Assembly: GCA_965205255.1 (NCBI GenBank)
Contig: OZ242051.1
Coordinates: forward strand, 992,001 to 1,056,000
DNA from: G965205255 sp965205255
GTDB taxonomy: Bacteria > Pseudomonadota > Gammaproteobacteria > Pseudomonadales > Endozoicomonadaceae
DNA: 64,000 bases
Reading direction: 5' to 3'
The notes under the pieces are model-generated. The model was not told the DNA's origin. It saw only the letters and a list, made by a program, of their open reading frames with translations, and ran no database searches. The translations under genes were made by a program, and so were the position numbers. Of the stretch, positions 9,970 through 18,526 are shown in pieces (position 1 is the stretch's first letter; the number at the start of each line of letters is the position of its first letter).

Positions 9970-11364
9970 ATGCAGTTCTCACTTGAAACAAGTGCTGGTC
10001 TTGAGCGTCGACTGGTTATTACTGTACCTGCTGCTGATATTGATCAGCAGGTCGATAAGCGCTTGCGTAAAATTAGTAAACAGGTTCGAATTGATGGTTT
10101 TCGTCCAGGCAAAGTTCCTGCTAAAGAAATAAAGCGTCGCTATGGTTTAAGTACAAGACATGAGGTTCTGGGTGAGGTGATCCAGAACTCTTTCGTTGAG
10201 GCACTGAAACAAAGCGATATAAAACCGGCGGGGACCCCTGACGTTGAACCACGAGTAAACGAAGAGGGAAAAGACCTTGAATTTGTTGCCACCTTCGAAA
10301 TTTATCCTGAAATTGAACTGATAGATTTCTCAACAATTAACATTGAGAAGCTTGAGGCTGAAGTTAAAGAAGAAGATATCGATGTAATGATTGATACGTT
10401 GCGCACTCAGCAAAAAAAACTGGAAGAAGTTGAGGAAGGCACGCCCGCTGAAAATAATGATACCATCGTTATTGATTATTCAGGAACCATTGAAGGAGTA
10501 GCACTTGAAGGTGGTTCAGCACAGGATGAATCACTTGAATTAGGTTCAAAGAAAATGATTCCCGGCTTTGAAAGTGGCCTTGTTGGCGCCAAAGCAGGTG
10601 ATGAGCGTGTATTAAATTTAGTCTTTCCGGAAAGCTATTCTGAAGACTTAAAAGGTAAAGCCGTTGAATTTACCGTTACTGTGAAAAAAGTGCAAAAATT
10701 ATCTTTGCCGGAGTTAAATGAAGAGTTCTTTGCGCTCTTTGGTGTCAAAGAAGGTGGCAAAGAAAGATTCCGTGAAGAAGTAGGCGCTAACATGAAGCGG
10801 GAGCTGAAACAAGCTATTCGTAGTAAGTTAAAAAAACAAGTGTTAGACAGCCTGTTGAAACTCAATAAAGTAGATCTTCCGGACGCTTTGATTGATCAGG
10901 AAGTTAATGTGCTTCGTCAAAACGTTGTAAAACAAATGCAGAGTGCGGACTCTGAAAAAGAAATTGATATTTCACACCTGCCGGAAAAGCTTTTTAAAAA
11001 GGAAGCTGAAAAACGTGTTGCTTTAGGGCTAATTATAGGTGAGATTGTCTCCAGAGCTAAGATGACTACTGATGAAGGGCGCTTACGCAAAATGATTGAA
11101 GATATTGCCGCTCCTTACCAGAACCCGCAAGAAATAATTGACTGGTACTATGGCAATGAAAAAATGCTGAACCAGCTAAATTATGTTGTATTAGAAGAAC
11201 AGGTAGTAGATACTATTCTTGACGAGGCTAATGTTATAATGAAACCCTGCTCTTATAATGAGGCTATTCAAAATCCGAAAGAGTCAGAAAAAGCCGAAAT
11301 AAATAATAGTGAGGTTATTGAACAACCCGTTGTTGAAGATGTACCTGAAGGCAACAAAAGTTGA
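9970..11364 (+). CDS. tig: Trigger factor (ribosome-associated chaperone and prolyl isomerase)
   Basis: Trigger factor binds the ribosome exit tunnel and shields nascent chains. The 464-residue protein shows the ribosome-binding signature VRIDGFRPGKVP near residues 45-56, an FKBP-type isomerase domain at about 150-245 (DTIVIDYSGTIEG, MIPGFESGLVGAKAGDE, LPELNEEFFALFGV), and a long helical C-terminal chaperone domain. The ATG at 9970 is chosen because AGGGG lies 5 bases upstream and MQFSLETSAGLERR aligns with the E. coli N-terminus. An acidic tail of about 35 residues extends past the usual end. A hairpin terminator follows and clpP comes next, the canonical order. Confidence 0.96.
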   Translation: MQFSLETSAGLERRLVITVPAADIDQQVDKRLRKISKQVRIDGFRPGKVPAKEIKRRYGLSTRHEVLGEVIQNSFVEALKQSDIKPAGTPDVEPRVNEEGKDLEFVATFEIYPEIELIDFSTINIEKLEAEVKEEDIDVMIDTLRTQQKKLEEVEEGTPAENNDTIVIDYSGTIEGVALEGGSAQDESLELGSKKMIPGFESGLVGAKAGDERVLNLVFPESYSEDLKGKAVEFTVTVKKVQKLSLPELNEEFFALFGVKEGGKERFREEVGANMKRELKQAIRSKLKKQVLDSLLKLNKVDLPDALIDQEVNVLRQNVVKQMQSADSEKEIDISHLPEKLFKKEAEKRVALGLIIGEIVSRAKMTTDEGRLRKMIEDIAAPYQNPQEIIDWYYGNEKMLNQLNYVVLEEQVVDTILDEANVIMKPCSYNEAIQNPKESEKAEINNSEVIEQPVVEDVPEGNKS

Positions 11365-11381
11365 TTCACACCTTGTTCGAT

Positions 11382-11414
11382 AAAATAATACCGCATTATA
11401 TACGGTATTATTTT
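11382..11414 (+). terminator. Stem-loop after tig
   Basis: A perfect 12-bp inverted repeat (AAAATAATACCG and its complement) encloses a 9-base loop 18 bases after the tig stop. The A-run before and T-run after the stem fit a Rho-independent terminator that can work in both directions. It separates tig from clpP. Confidence 0.7.
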
Positions 11415-11479
11415 GTCTGGAACCTATTTGTAGTGAGTAGTTGAAAGTAAAATATAATTAAAATTTGGAGAGCTGATTG

Positions 11480-12100
11480 ATGGAAGAGACAGTTGCAACT
11501 GGTGGCTTGGTGCCTATGGTAGTTGAGCAGTCAGCAAGAGGTGAGCGTTCTTATGATATTTATTCGCGCTTGCTAAAAGAGCGAGTTGTCTTTCTTGTGG
11601 GACAAGTAGAAGATCACATGGCCAATCTGATTGTTGCTCAGTTGCTTTTTCTTGAATCTGAAAATCCGGATAAAGATGTTCATCTTTACATAAACTCTCC
11701 AGGTGGTGCTGTTACGGCAGGAATGGCTATTTATGATACAATGCAATTTATCAAACCCAATGTTAGCACCTACTGTTTAGGGCAAGCAGCTAGCATGGGT
11801 GCTATGCTTTTAGCTGCAGGTGAAAAGGGAAAGCGCTTTTGTTTGCCTCATTCTAGGGTCATGATTCATCAACCTTTGGGTGGTTTTCAGGGACAGGCTT
11901 CTGATATAGAAATTCACGCCAAGGAAATTCTTTCGATGAAGCACAAGCTTAATGAGTTGATGGCTCATCATACTGGTCAGCCCCTAGATGTTATTGAGCG
12001 TGATACTGACAGAGATAACTTTATGAATGCAGAAGATGCAATGAAATATGGGCTTGTTGATAAGGTAATGGAAAAAAGGCTGTCTGATTCCGGTAAGTGA
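11480..12100 (+). CDS. clpP: ATP-dependent Clp protease proteolytic subunit
   Basis: ClpP is the serine protease barrel that degrades proteins unfolded by ClpX or ClpA. At 206 residues it has normal length. The catalytic triad is visible: Ser105 in GQAASMGA, His130 in RVMIHQPLGG and Asp179 in DTDRDNF. The ATG at 11480 follows TTTGGAG by 12 bases; an in-frame TTG one codon earlier is less likely. ClpX, its unfoldase partner, begins 103 bases downstream on the same strand. Confidence 0.96.
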   Translation: MEETVATGGLVPMVVEQSARGERSYDIYSRLLKERVVFLVGQVEDHMANLIVAQLLFLESENPDKDVHLYINSPGGAVTAGMAIYDTMQFIKPNVSTYCLGQAASMGAMLLAAGEKGKRFCLPHSRVMIHQPLGGFQGQASDIEIHAKEILSMKHKLNELMAHHTGQPLDVIERDTDRDNFMNAEDAMKYGLVDKVMEKRLSDSGK

Positions 12101-12203
12101 TGAGGCTTTATAATTTCATTCCTGGCATCTGACCAACTGGTATTTTTGACTGTGATTGGATATAGCTTTGTGTTGCCTTGGCGACAGAATATGGGGTAAG
12201 CGA

Positions 12204-13490
12204 ATGACCGATAAAACAAAGGGCGAAAGCGACGGAAAGTTATTATACTGCTCTTTTTGTGGCAAAAGTCAGCATGAAGTTAGAAAACTCATTGCTGGTC
12301 CGTCGGTCTTTATTTGTGATGAATGCGTAGATTTATGCAACGATATTATTCGTGAAGAAATTCAGGAAACACTTCCTGAGCCAGTCTCTGATAAATTACC
12401 AAAACCGCGCGAAATATTTGATACTCTTTGCGAGCATGTTATAGGTCAAGATCGGGCTAAAAGGGTTTTATCTGTAGCTGTTTATAATCACTATAAACGT
12501 CTTCAGGCAGGAGATTCACAAGATAAAGAAAATCTGGTGGAACTGAGTAAAAGCAATATTTTGCTTATTGGACCTACAGGTACAGGAAAAACTCTGCTGG
12601 CTCAAACCCTGGCTCGGGTACTCAATGTACCATTTACTATTGCTGACGCAACTACTCTGACAGAGGCGGGTTATGTAGGCGAAGATGTTGAAAACATTAT
12701 TCAAAAACTGTTACAAAAGTGTGATTATGATGTAGAAAAAGCACAGCGTGGTATTGTCTACATTGATGAAATTGACAAGATTTCCCGCAAGTCTGAAAAT
12801 CCATCGATAACTCGGGATGTATCAGGTGAGGGAGTTCAACAGGCACTATTGAAACTTATAGAAGGAACTGTTGCATCAGTACCGCCACAAGGTGGAAGAA
12901 AGCATCCTCAACAAGAGTTTCTTCAGGTGGACACTTCAAATATCTTATTTATTTGTGGTGGCGCTTTTGCCGGTCTTGAGAAAGTTATTCGTGACCGTGT
13001 TGAGAAGGGAGGCATTGGTTTCAATGCAGAGGTTCATAGTAAAGATGAAAGTGTTGATGTTGGTGAAACTTTCCAGAAAGTTGAGCCAGAAGATCTGGTT
13101 AAATTTGGATTGATTCCGGAGTTCATTGGCCGTTTACCGGTACTTGCAACGCTGGAGGAATTAGACAAAGCTGCATTAATCCGTATTCTGACAGAACCAA
13201 AGAATGCGCTTGTCCGTCAGTATATACGTTTATTTGGTATCGAAGACGTTGAAATCGACTTTCGTAAAGAAGCACTCAAAGAGGTTGCAAAACAGGCGTT
13301 GGATCGTAAAACTGGGGCACGTGGTTTGCGCTCTATTTTAGAGAATGTTCTCTTGGATGTGATGTATGATGTGCCTTCTAATGACACGGTATCGAAAGTA
13401 GTGATTGATAGTGGTGTGATCAAAGGAGAATCTGAGCCTTTGCTTATTCATGAAACTGTTGATGAGACAAAAGCCCTGCAGGGTGACTAG
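12204..13490 (+). CDS. clpX: ATP-dependent Clp protease ATP-binding subunit ClpX
   Basis: ClpX is the AAA+ unfoldase that feeds tagged proteins to ClpP. The 428-residue protein starts with a four-cysteine zinc-binding domain (YCSFCGK, then FICDECVDLC). The AAA+ module follows: Walker A GPTGTGKT, Walker B GIVYIDEIDKI, the pore loop GYVGEDVEN, sensor segments and the GFNAEV segment. I chose the ATG at 12204 (MTDKTKGE) over an upstream in-frame start because it aligns with the family N-terminus. In many relatives lon follows; here a terminator and a convergent T3SS gene follow instead. Confidence 0.96.
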   Translation: MTDKTKGESDGKLLYCSFCGKSQHEVRKLIAGPSVFICDECVDLCNDIIREEIQETLPEPVSDKLPKPREIFDTLCEHVIGQDRAKRVLSVAVYNHYKRLQAGDSQDKENLVELSKSNILLIGPTGTGKTLLAQTLARVLNVPFTIADATTLTEAGYVGEDVENIIQKLLQKCDYDVEKAQRGIVYIDEIDKISRKSENPSITRDVSGEGVQQALLKLIEGTVASVPPQGGRKHPQQEFLQVDTSNILFICGGAFAGLEKVIRDRVEKGGIGFNAEVHSKDESVDVGETFQKVEPEDLVKFGLIPEFIGRLPVLATLEELDKAALIRILTEPKNALVRQYIRLFGIEDVEIDFRKEALKEVAKQALDRKTGARGLRSILENVLLDVMYDVPSNDTVSKVVIDSGVIKGESEPLLIHETVDETKALQGD

Positions 13491-13509
13491 TCGTTTATTT
13501 TTTATTATT

Positions 13510-13536
13510 AAAAAAGCCTCATATTGAGGCTTTTTT
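13510..13536. terminator. Bidirectional Rho-independent terminator between clpX and sctU
   Basis: A 12-bp stem (AAAAAAGCCTCA and its complement) with a 3-base loop carries an A-run on one side and a T-run on the other. It lies 20 bases after the clpX stop and 14 bases after the sctU stop on the other strand, so it can end both convergent transcripts. Confidence 0.85.
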
Positions 13537-13549
13537 TTCATCTTGTTTC

Positions 13550-14602
13550 TCACTCTTTATGTCCATGTTCTTCTTTCATCTGCTGTACCCAACGAAAAAC
13601 TTCAGCAACAGGAGATATTAATTCTGATGGAATAAAGTCACCTGCTTCGGTCTGACTGAACAATGCTCTTGCTAAAGGTACGTTTTCTATAACGGGTATA
13701 TCATTTCGTTCTGCTACTTTTAAAATAAAAGCGGCCTGACTACGCTTGCCGAGTGAAGTTATCATTGGAAGTGGAGTTTTTTCTTTATCATAATAAAGCC
13801 CAACAGCGATATGGGTAGGGTTTTTGATAACAACGTCCGACTTTTTAACATCGCCTTCAGAGTTGATGATTTCCTGATGAATCTGTTTCCGTTTACCTTT
13901 AATTTCGGGATTACCTTCACTTTCTTTATGTTCGCGTTTAACTTCATCCTTTGTCATTTTTTGCTCTTTGGTAAACTGATATTTTTCGAACATAAAATCA
14001 GCCAAAGCAATAACAATAAAAGCAATAATAGCGTATAAAATCAGTTTCTTGAGTAAAGATCCTACAACGGGAAGAATGCAATCTGAACCACACCAAGGCA
14101 TATTCATCAAGTCTTGTAATGAGCCTTTGATCACAAGATACACAACTAACGACAAAAAACAAATTTTAATGACAGACTTGACCAGTTCCACCAGATTTTT
14201 TAAAGCAAATATTTTTTTTGCACCCTGAATAGGGTTGATTTTTTTAATGTCCGGCTTGATGGGCTCAAGCGCAAATAAAAGACCAAACTGCATTACATTG
14301 CCCACAATCGCAGCCACAGCTGCTGCGACAACCAATGGGGTAATCAGTAGTAACGCTTTGCCTACAATGCCATAAATGACAGCCTTCAATGCGGATAAAA
14401 AAGGCATATTGTAAACTTCTGCCGGCATTAACACAATCTCCTGGAATGTTTGGAGATACCAGTCGCTTAAACTCCACAAAATAGCCACAACACAGATAAT
14501 GCCCATAGTAGAAGAGACTTCTTTACTTTTGGCTACCTGCCCCTTCTTTCGTGCATCACGTAACTTTTTTTGTGTAGGTAGTTCGGTCTTTTCACCGCTC
14601 AT
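13550..14602 (-). CDS. sctU: Type III secretion export-gate switch protein SctU
   Basis: SctU (YscU/SpaS/HrcU family) is an inner-membrane export-apparatus protein whose self-cleavage switches the substrate class. The 350-residue protein begins with the conserved EKTELPTQKKLRDARKKGQVAKSKE, has four hydrophobic segments at about 30-205, and ends in a cytoplasmic domain with the autocleavage motif NPTH at 261-264 followed by IAVGLYYD. It is closer to T3SS SctU than to flagellar FlhB in length and context. It is alone here: sctT-sctN lie 30 kb away on the same strand. The upstream 282 bases contain no gene. Confidence 0.93.
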   Translation of the reverse strand: MSGEKTELPTQKKLRDARKKGQVAKSKEVSSTMGIICVVAILWSLSDWYLQTFQEIVLMPAEVYNMPFLSALKAVIYGIVGKALLLITPLVVAAAVAAIVGNVMQFGLLFALEPIKPDIKKINPIQGAKKIFALKNLVELVKSVIKICFLSLVVYLVIKGSLQDLMNMPWCGSDCILPVVGSLLKKLILYAIIAFIVIALADFMFEKYQFTKEQKMTKDEVKREHKESEGNPEIKGKRKQIHQEIINSEGDVKKSDVVIKNPTHIAVGLYYDKEKTPLPMITSLGKRSQAAFILKVAERNDIPVIENVPLARALFSQTEAGDFIPSELISPVAEVFRWVQQMKEEHGHKE

Positions 14603-14884
14603 ATAACATCCCTGTTAAATATCAACCAACAATTAACGAGTTATTTGTTTTGCTTATATCAATGATAGCTTTATTAATTATTATTTTTTAATAACCTGAG
14701 TTCGACGTAACTACACAGTAATCAAACCTGTATAGTTAATATTTAGTGGGGCCTTTATCTCCTTATACGTGTAGGCGATTCGCCCTGCTAATCAAATTGA
14801 CCATAAAAATAGCGCAATAAGAAGTTAGAAGCAGCCTTTTGTACTCGTTTTGCAGCAAAGCAGGTTACCCACTTATTATAGAAT

Positions 14885-15790
14885 TCAGGTAGATTTATTA
14901 CATGCAAGTTGATTATCTTTATCCCAGGAAATGTCTTTACAGTTTTTGCCCGTAAGATCAAGCAAGGAAAAATAAGTTATATATCCACACTCACCATTGC
15001 CATCTATATATCTGTTTGAAACTTTAGCTGCAACAAGCAGGTGATGTATCTGATCAAAAGAAGCCATAATACTCGATTTAATATATGTGCCTGATGGTGA
15101 ATTTTTGTCCACGGTCCCCAAGTTAAAACAATACATTTTATCACACCATCCGTTGTACGGATTGAACGAAAACTGTCCTTGAAGATACCCCTTGGCCAAC
15201 GCATTTATTCCCGCAAAAGTAGCTGTATAATCCGCGTGATTAAAACATTTCCAATCATAGTCATGACCGTGCCATGGTGGGTTACCTATTGAACATATTG
15301 CGTGCATTTCATCACCATTAATCAGAATATTTTTACAACTGTTCTTATAAGGACCACTTAGTGAATGTCCCGTTAGTTTCATAGTAATAGATTCAGAACC
15401 ACCAAATACAACAGCACTCTTGTGTATTGCATAATTGAAACCAAAAAGAGGGGACTGCACAGACTTTATGCTTCCTACAGCATACACTCCTTCGTTTCTT
15501 ACATTAACAGAGTCTGTCATCATTGCCGGAAAAGCATTGTTTTTTTCTTTCAGTGTGAATCCTGCAAGCCTTCTACTCACTGAAGAGCTCAGCCACTGAA
15601 TATGAAATGCATTGTTCGGCTGAACAGTAATTGTCTTCTTGGCCTGAATGTTAACAAATGAAAAGGAAGCTTCAACAGGGTGATTCAGCAAATTAGTAAG
15701 GGTGAATGAACCTAGTTGCGCATTAGCACTACTGGCAATCGGTAATAAAAAACCAAGTGTAATTACAGTAAAAACCCGTATATTTATCAT
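14885..15790 (-). CDS. Exported cysteine-rich protein, array copy 3, possible cyanovirin-like lectin
   Basis: No firm family assignment. The 301-residue protein has a clear Sec signal peptide (MINIRVF then a hydrophobic run, cleavage near ANA-Q, residue 24). The N-terminal half is beta-rich and threonine/valine-rich. The C-terminal half contains SGPYKNSCKNI...C and, near the end, a LTGKNCKDI...LACN segment; both resemble the Cys-bearing repeat of cyanovirin-N (CVNH) lectins, which is weak pattern-based inference. It is the most diverged of the three tandem copies, with changes in the C-terminal loop (KCFNHAD against FCHDQAD). It probably acts in the periplasm or outside the cell. Confidence 0.8.
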   Translation of the reverse strand: MINIRVFTVITLGFLLPIASSANAQLGSFTLTNLLNHPVEASFSFVNIQAKKTITVQPNNAFHIQWLSSSVSRRLAGFTLKEKNNAFPAMMTDSVNVRNEGVYAVGSIKSVQSPLFGFNYAIHKSAVVFGGSESITMKLTGHSLSGPYKNSCKNILINGDEMHAICSIGNPPWHGHDYDWKCFNHADYTATFAGINALAKGYLQGQFSFNPYNGWCDKMYCFNLGTVDKNSPSGTYIKSSIMASFDQIHHLLVAAKVSNRYIDGNGECGYITYFSLLDLTGKNCKDISWDKDNQLACNKST

Positions 15791-15894
15791 GGGATAATCT
15801 CTGATGTAGTTTTAATCGTAGTCAAGAAATTGGCTCCGTTGTAAATAATAATTCACAGTAGGATTTTTCTAACATTTTCTATCTTGGAAAACCA

Positions 15895-16135
15895 ACTGGC
15901 TTGGTATTAGATCCACTTGCCTGCAACACCCTGTCCGTAACACCATAAGTCCATCTGTCCTTTTCTGAACATATGCATGACTTTAAGGTGGCATAAGCCG
16001 TGCGCGTTGACTAGAATCCACGCACAGAATTGATTAGTCTTATCAGCTTGTCGATATCTGACTCAATCCGATTGTACAGATACTTAACCTACCGATAGTT
16101 GAGAGACTTAGAGCAGATCTTCAGAAGCGTAGCGC
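15895..16135 (-). mobile_element. IS6-family transposase C-terminal remnant in the array spacer
   Basis: Read on the minus strand in more than one frame, this encodes a decayed VKYLYNRIESD...TAYATLK...MFRKGQMDLW ending, typical of the IS6/IS26 transposase C-terminus. Frameshifts and stops make it non-functional. The same remnant is in the next spacer (17215-17455), and related scraps lie near 27890 and 29035. Confidence 0.7.
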
Positions 16136-16204
16136 TATATAAAGTTAGAAACAGGCTTTTGTATTCGTTTTGCAGCAGAGCAGGTTACCCACTTATTATA
16201 GAAT

Positions 16205-17110
16205 TCAGGCAGGTTTATTACACGCAAGTTGATTATCTTTGTCCCAGACAATGTCTTTACAGTTTTTGCCCGTAAGATCAAGCAAGGAAAAATACGTTAT
16301 ATATGCACACTCACCATTACCTTCTATATATCTGTTTGAAATTTTAGCTGCAACAAGCAAGTGATGCATCTGATCAAAAGAAGCCATAACACTCGATTTA
16401 ATATATGTGCCTGATGGCAGGTTTTTATCCACTCTCCCCAAGTTAAAACAAAACATTTTATTACACCACCCGTTGTACGGATTGAACGAAAAATGCCCCT
16501 GAAGATACGCCTTGGCCAACGCATTTATTCCTACAAAAGTCGCTGTATAATCCGCCTGATCATGACAAAACCAGCCAGAGCCATACTCATGCCATGGAGG
16601 TCCACCTATTGAACATATTGCGTGCATTTTATCACCTTTAATCGCAATGTTTTTACAACTGTTCTTATAAGAACCACTTAGTGAATGTCCCGTTAGTTCC
16701 ATAGTAATAGATTCAGAACCACCAAATACAACAGCACTTTTGTGTATTGCATAATTGAAACCAAAAAGAGGGAACTGCATAGACTTAATTGCCCCTACAG
16801 CATACACTCCTTCGTTTCTTACATTAACAGAGCCTGTCATCATTGCCGGAAAAGCATTGTTTTTTTCTTTCACTGTGAAACCTGCAAGCCTTCTGTTCAC
16901 TGAAGAGGTCAGCCAATGAATATGAAATGTATCATTCGGCTGAATAGTAACAGTCTTCTTAGCCTGAATGTTAATAAATGAAAAGCTTGCTTCAACAGGG
17001 TGATTCAGCAAATTAGTAAGCGTGAATGAACCTAGTTGCGCATTAGCACTACTGGCAATCGGTAATAAAAAACCAAGTGTAATTACAGTAAAAACCCGTA
17101 TATTTATCAT
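16205..17110 (-). CDS. Exported cysteine-rich protein, array copy 2, possible cyanovirin-like lectin
   Basis: 301 residues with the same signal peptide as its neighbours (cleavage near residue 24) and eight cysteines in the mature part (about 152, 166, 182, 216, 221, 268, 284, 297). That suggests disulfide-stapled export. The SGSYKNSC segment at 145-152 and the GKNCKDI segment near 281-287 are the CVNH-like parts. It differs from copy 1 mainly at a short window around residues 177-190 and 248-270, so these loops may be the variable surface. Function is unknown; a sugar-binding role is a guess. Confidence 0.8.
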   Translation of the reverse strand: MINIRVFTVITLGFLLPIASSANAQLGSFTLTNLLNHPVEASFSFINIQAKKTVTIQPNDTFHIHWLTSSVNRRLAGFTVKEKNNAFPAMMTGSVNVRNEGVYAVGAIKSMQFPLFGFNYAIHKSAVVFGGSESITMELTGHSLSGSYKNSCKNIAIKGDKMHAICSIGGPPWHEYGSGWFCHDQADYTATFVGINALAKAYLQGHFSFNPYNGWCNKMFCFNLGRVDKNLPSGTYIKSSVMASFDQMHHLLVAAKISNRYIEGNGECAYITYFSLLDLTGKNCKDIVWDKDNQLACNKPA

Positions 17111-17214
17111 GGGATAATCTCTGATGTAGTTTTAATCGTAGTCAAGAAATTGGCTCCGTTGTAAATAATAATTCACAGTAGGATTTTTCTAACATTTTCT
17201 ATCTTGGAAAACCA

Positions 17215-17455
17215 ACTGGCTTGGTATTAGATCCACTTGCCTGCAACACCCTGTCCGTAACACCATAAGTCCATCTGTCCTTTTCTGAACATATGCATGA
17301 CTTTAAGGTGGCATAAGCCGTGCGCGTTGACTAGAATCCACGCACAGAATTGATTAGTCTTATCAGCTTGTCGATATCTGACTCAATCCGATTGTACAGA
17401 TACTTAACCTACCGATAGTTGAGAGACTTAGAGCAGATCTTCAGAAGCGTAGCGC
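17215..17455 (-). mobile_element. IS6-family transposase C-terminal remnant, second array spacer
   Basis: This appears identical to the remnant at 15895-16135 and was evidently duplicated with the array unit, not inserted twice. It is non-coding now because of stops and frame changes. Confidence 0.7.
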
Positions 17456-17524
17456 TATATAAAGTTAGAAACAGGCTTTTGTATTCGTTTTGCAGCAGAG
17501 CAGGTTACCCACTTATTATAGAAT

Positions 17525-18430
17525 TCAGGCAGGTTTATTACACGCAAGTTGATTATCTTTGTCCCAGACAATGTCTTTACAGTTTTTGCCCGTAAGATCA
17601 AGCAAGGAAAAATACGTTATATTTGCACACTCACCATTGCCTTCTATATATCTGTTTGAAATTTTAGCTGCAACAAGCAAGTGATGTATCTGATCAAAAG
17701 AAGCCATAACACTCGATTTAATATATGTGCCTGATGGCAGGTTTTTATCCACTCTCCCCAAGTTAAAACAAAACATTTTATTACACCACCCGTTGTACGG
17801 ATTGAACGAAAAATGCCCCTGAAGATACGCCTTGGCCAACGCATTTATTCCTACAAAAGTAGTTGTATAATCCGCCTGTTCATGACAAATCCAGCCAGAG
17901 AGATACTCATGCCATGGAGGTCCACCTATTGAACATATTGCGTGCATTTTATCACCTTTAATCGCAATGTTTTTACAACTGTTCTTATAAGAACCACTTA
18001 GTGAATGTCCCGTTAGTTCCATAGTAATAGATTCAGAACCACCAAATACAACAGCACTTTTGTGTATTGCATAATTGAAACCAAAAAGAGAGAATTGCAT
18101 AGACTTAATTGCCCCTACAGCATACACTCCTTCGTTTCTTACATTAACAGAGCCTGTCATCATTGCCGGAAAAGCATTGTTTTTTTCTTTCACTGTGAAA
18201 CCTGCAAGCCTTCTGTTCACTGAAGAGGTCAGCCAATGAATATGAAATGTATCATTCGGCTGAATAGTAACAGTCTTCTTAGCCTGAATGTTAATAAATG
18301 AAAAGCTTGCTTCAACAGGGTGATTCAGCAAATTAGTAAGCGTGAATGAACCTAGTTGCGCATTAGCACTACTGGCAATCGGTAATAAAAAACCAAGTGT
18401 AATTACAATAAAAACTCGTATATTTATCAT
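17525..18430 (-). CDS. Exported cysteine-rich protein, array copy 1, possible cyanovirin-like lectin
   Basis: 301 residues from the ATG at 18430, the start shared with both other copies; an in-frame upstream start at 18496 would add 22 residues ahead of the signal peptide and is unlikely. The sequence is almost the same as copy 2, with the same Sec signal peptide and eight cysteines. It is the first array gene downstream of the exported phospholipase D-like gene, 96 bases away on the same strand. The two may be co-transcribed. Family: unknown, with CVNH-like segments in the C-terminal half. Confidence 0.8.
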   Translation of the reverse strand: MINIRVFIVITLGFLLPIASSANAQLGSFTLTNLLNHPVEASFSFINIQAKKTVTIQPNDTFHIHWLTSSVNRRLAGFTVKEKNNAFPAMMTGSVNVRNEGVYAVGAIKSMQFSLFGFNYAIHKSAVVFGGSESITMELTGHSLSGSYKNSCKNIAIKGDKMHAICSIGGPPWHEYLSGWICHEQADYTTTFVGINALAKAYLQGHFSFNPYNGWCNKMFCFNLGRVDKNLPSGTYIKSSVMASFDQIHHLLVAAKISNRYIEGNGECANITYFSLLDLTGKNCKDIVWDKDNQLACNKPA

Positions 18431-18526
18431 GGGATAATCTCTGATATAGTTTTTATCATAGTCAAGAAATTGGCTCCGTTGTAAATAATGATTCACGGTA
18501 GGCTTTTTCTAATCTTTCATTGTGTA

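Larger units (their letters stand above)
14810..18500 (-). repeat. Tandem array: three copies of a 1,320-bp gene-plus-spacer unit
   Basis: The stops of three paralogous genes lie at 14885, 16205 and 17525, exactly 1,320 bases apart twice. The two spacers (about 15791-16204 and 17111-17524) look identical over their whole length and each carries an IS6-type transposase remnant. The middle and upstream genes are nearly identical, while the downstream copy (14885-15790) is more diverged. Recent unequal crossing-over with ongoing homogenisation is the simplest explanation. The upstream edge is the phospholipase D-like gene at 18527. Confidence 0.92.

Noticed and set aside
14885..18430. CRISPR-like periodic repeat
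   Set aside because: The period is 1,320 bp and the units are whole genes; there are no short direct repeats with spacers anywhere in the window.
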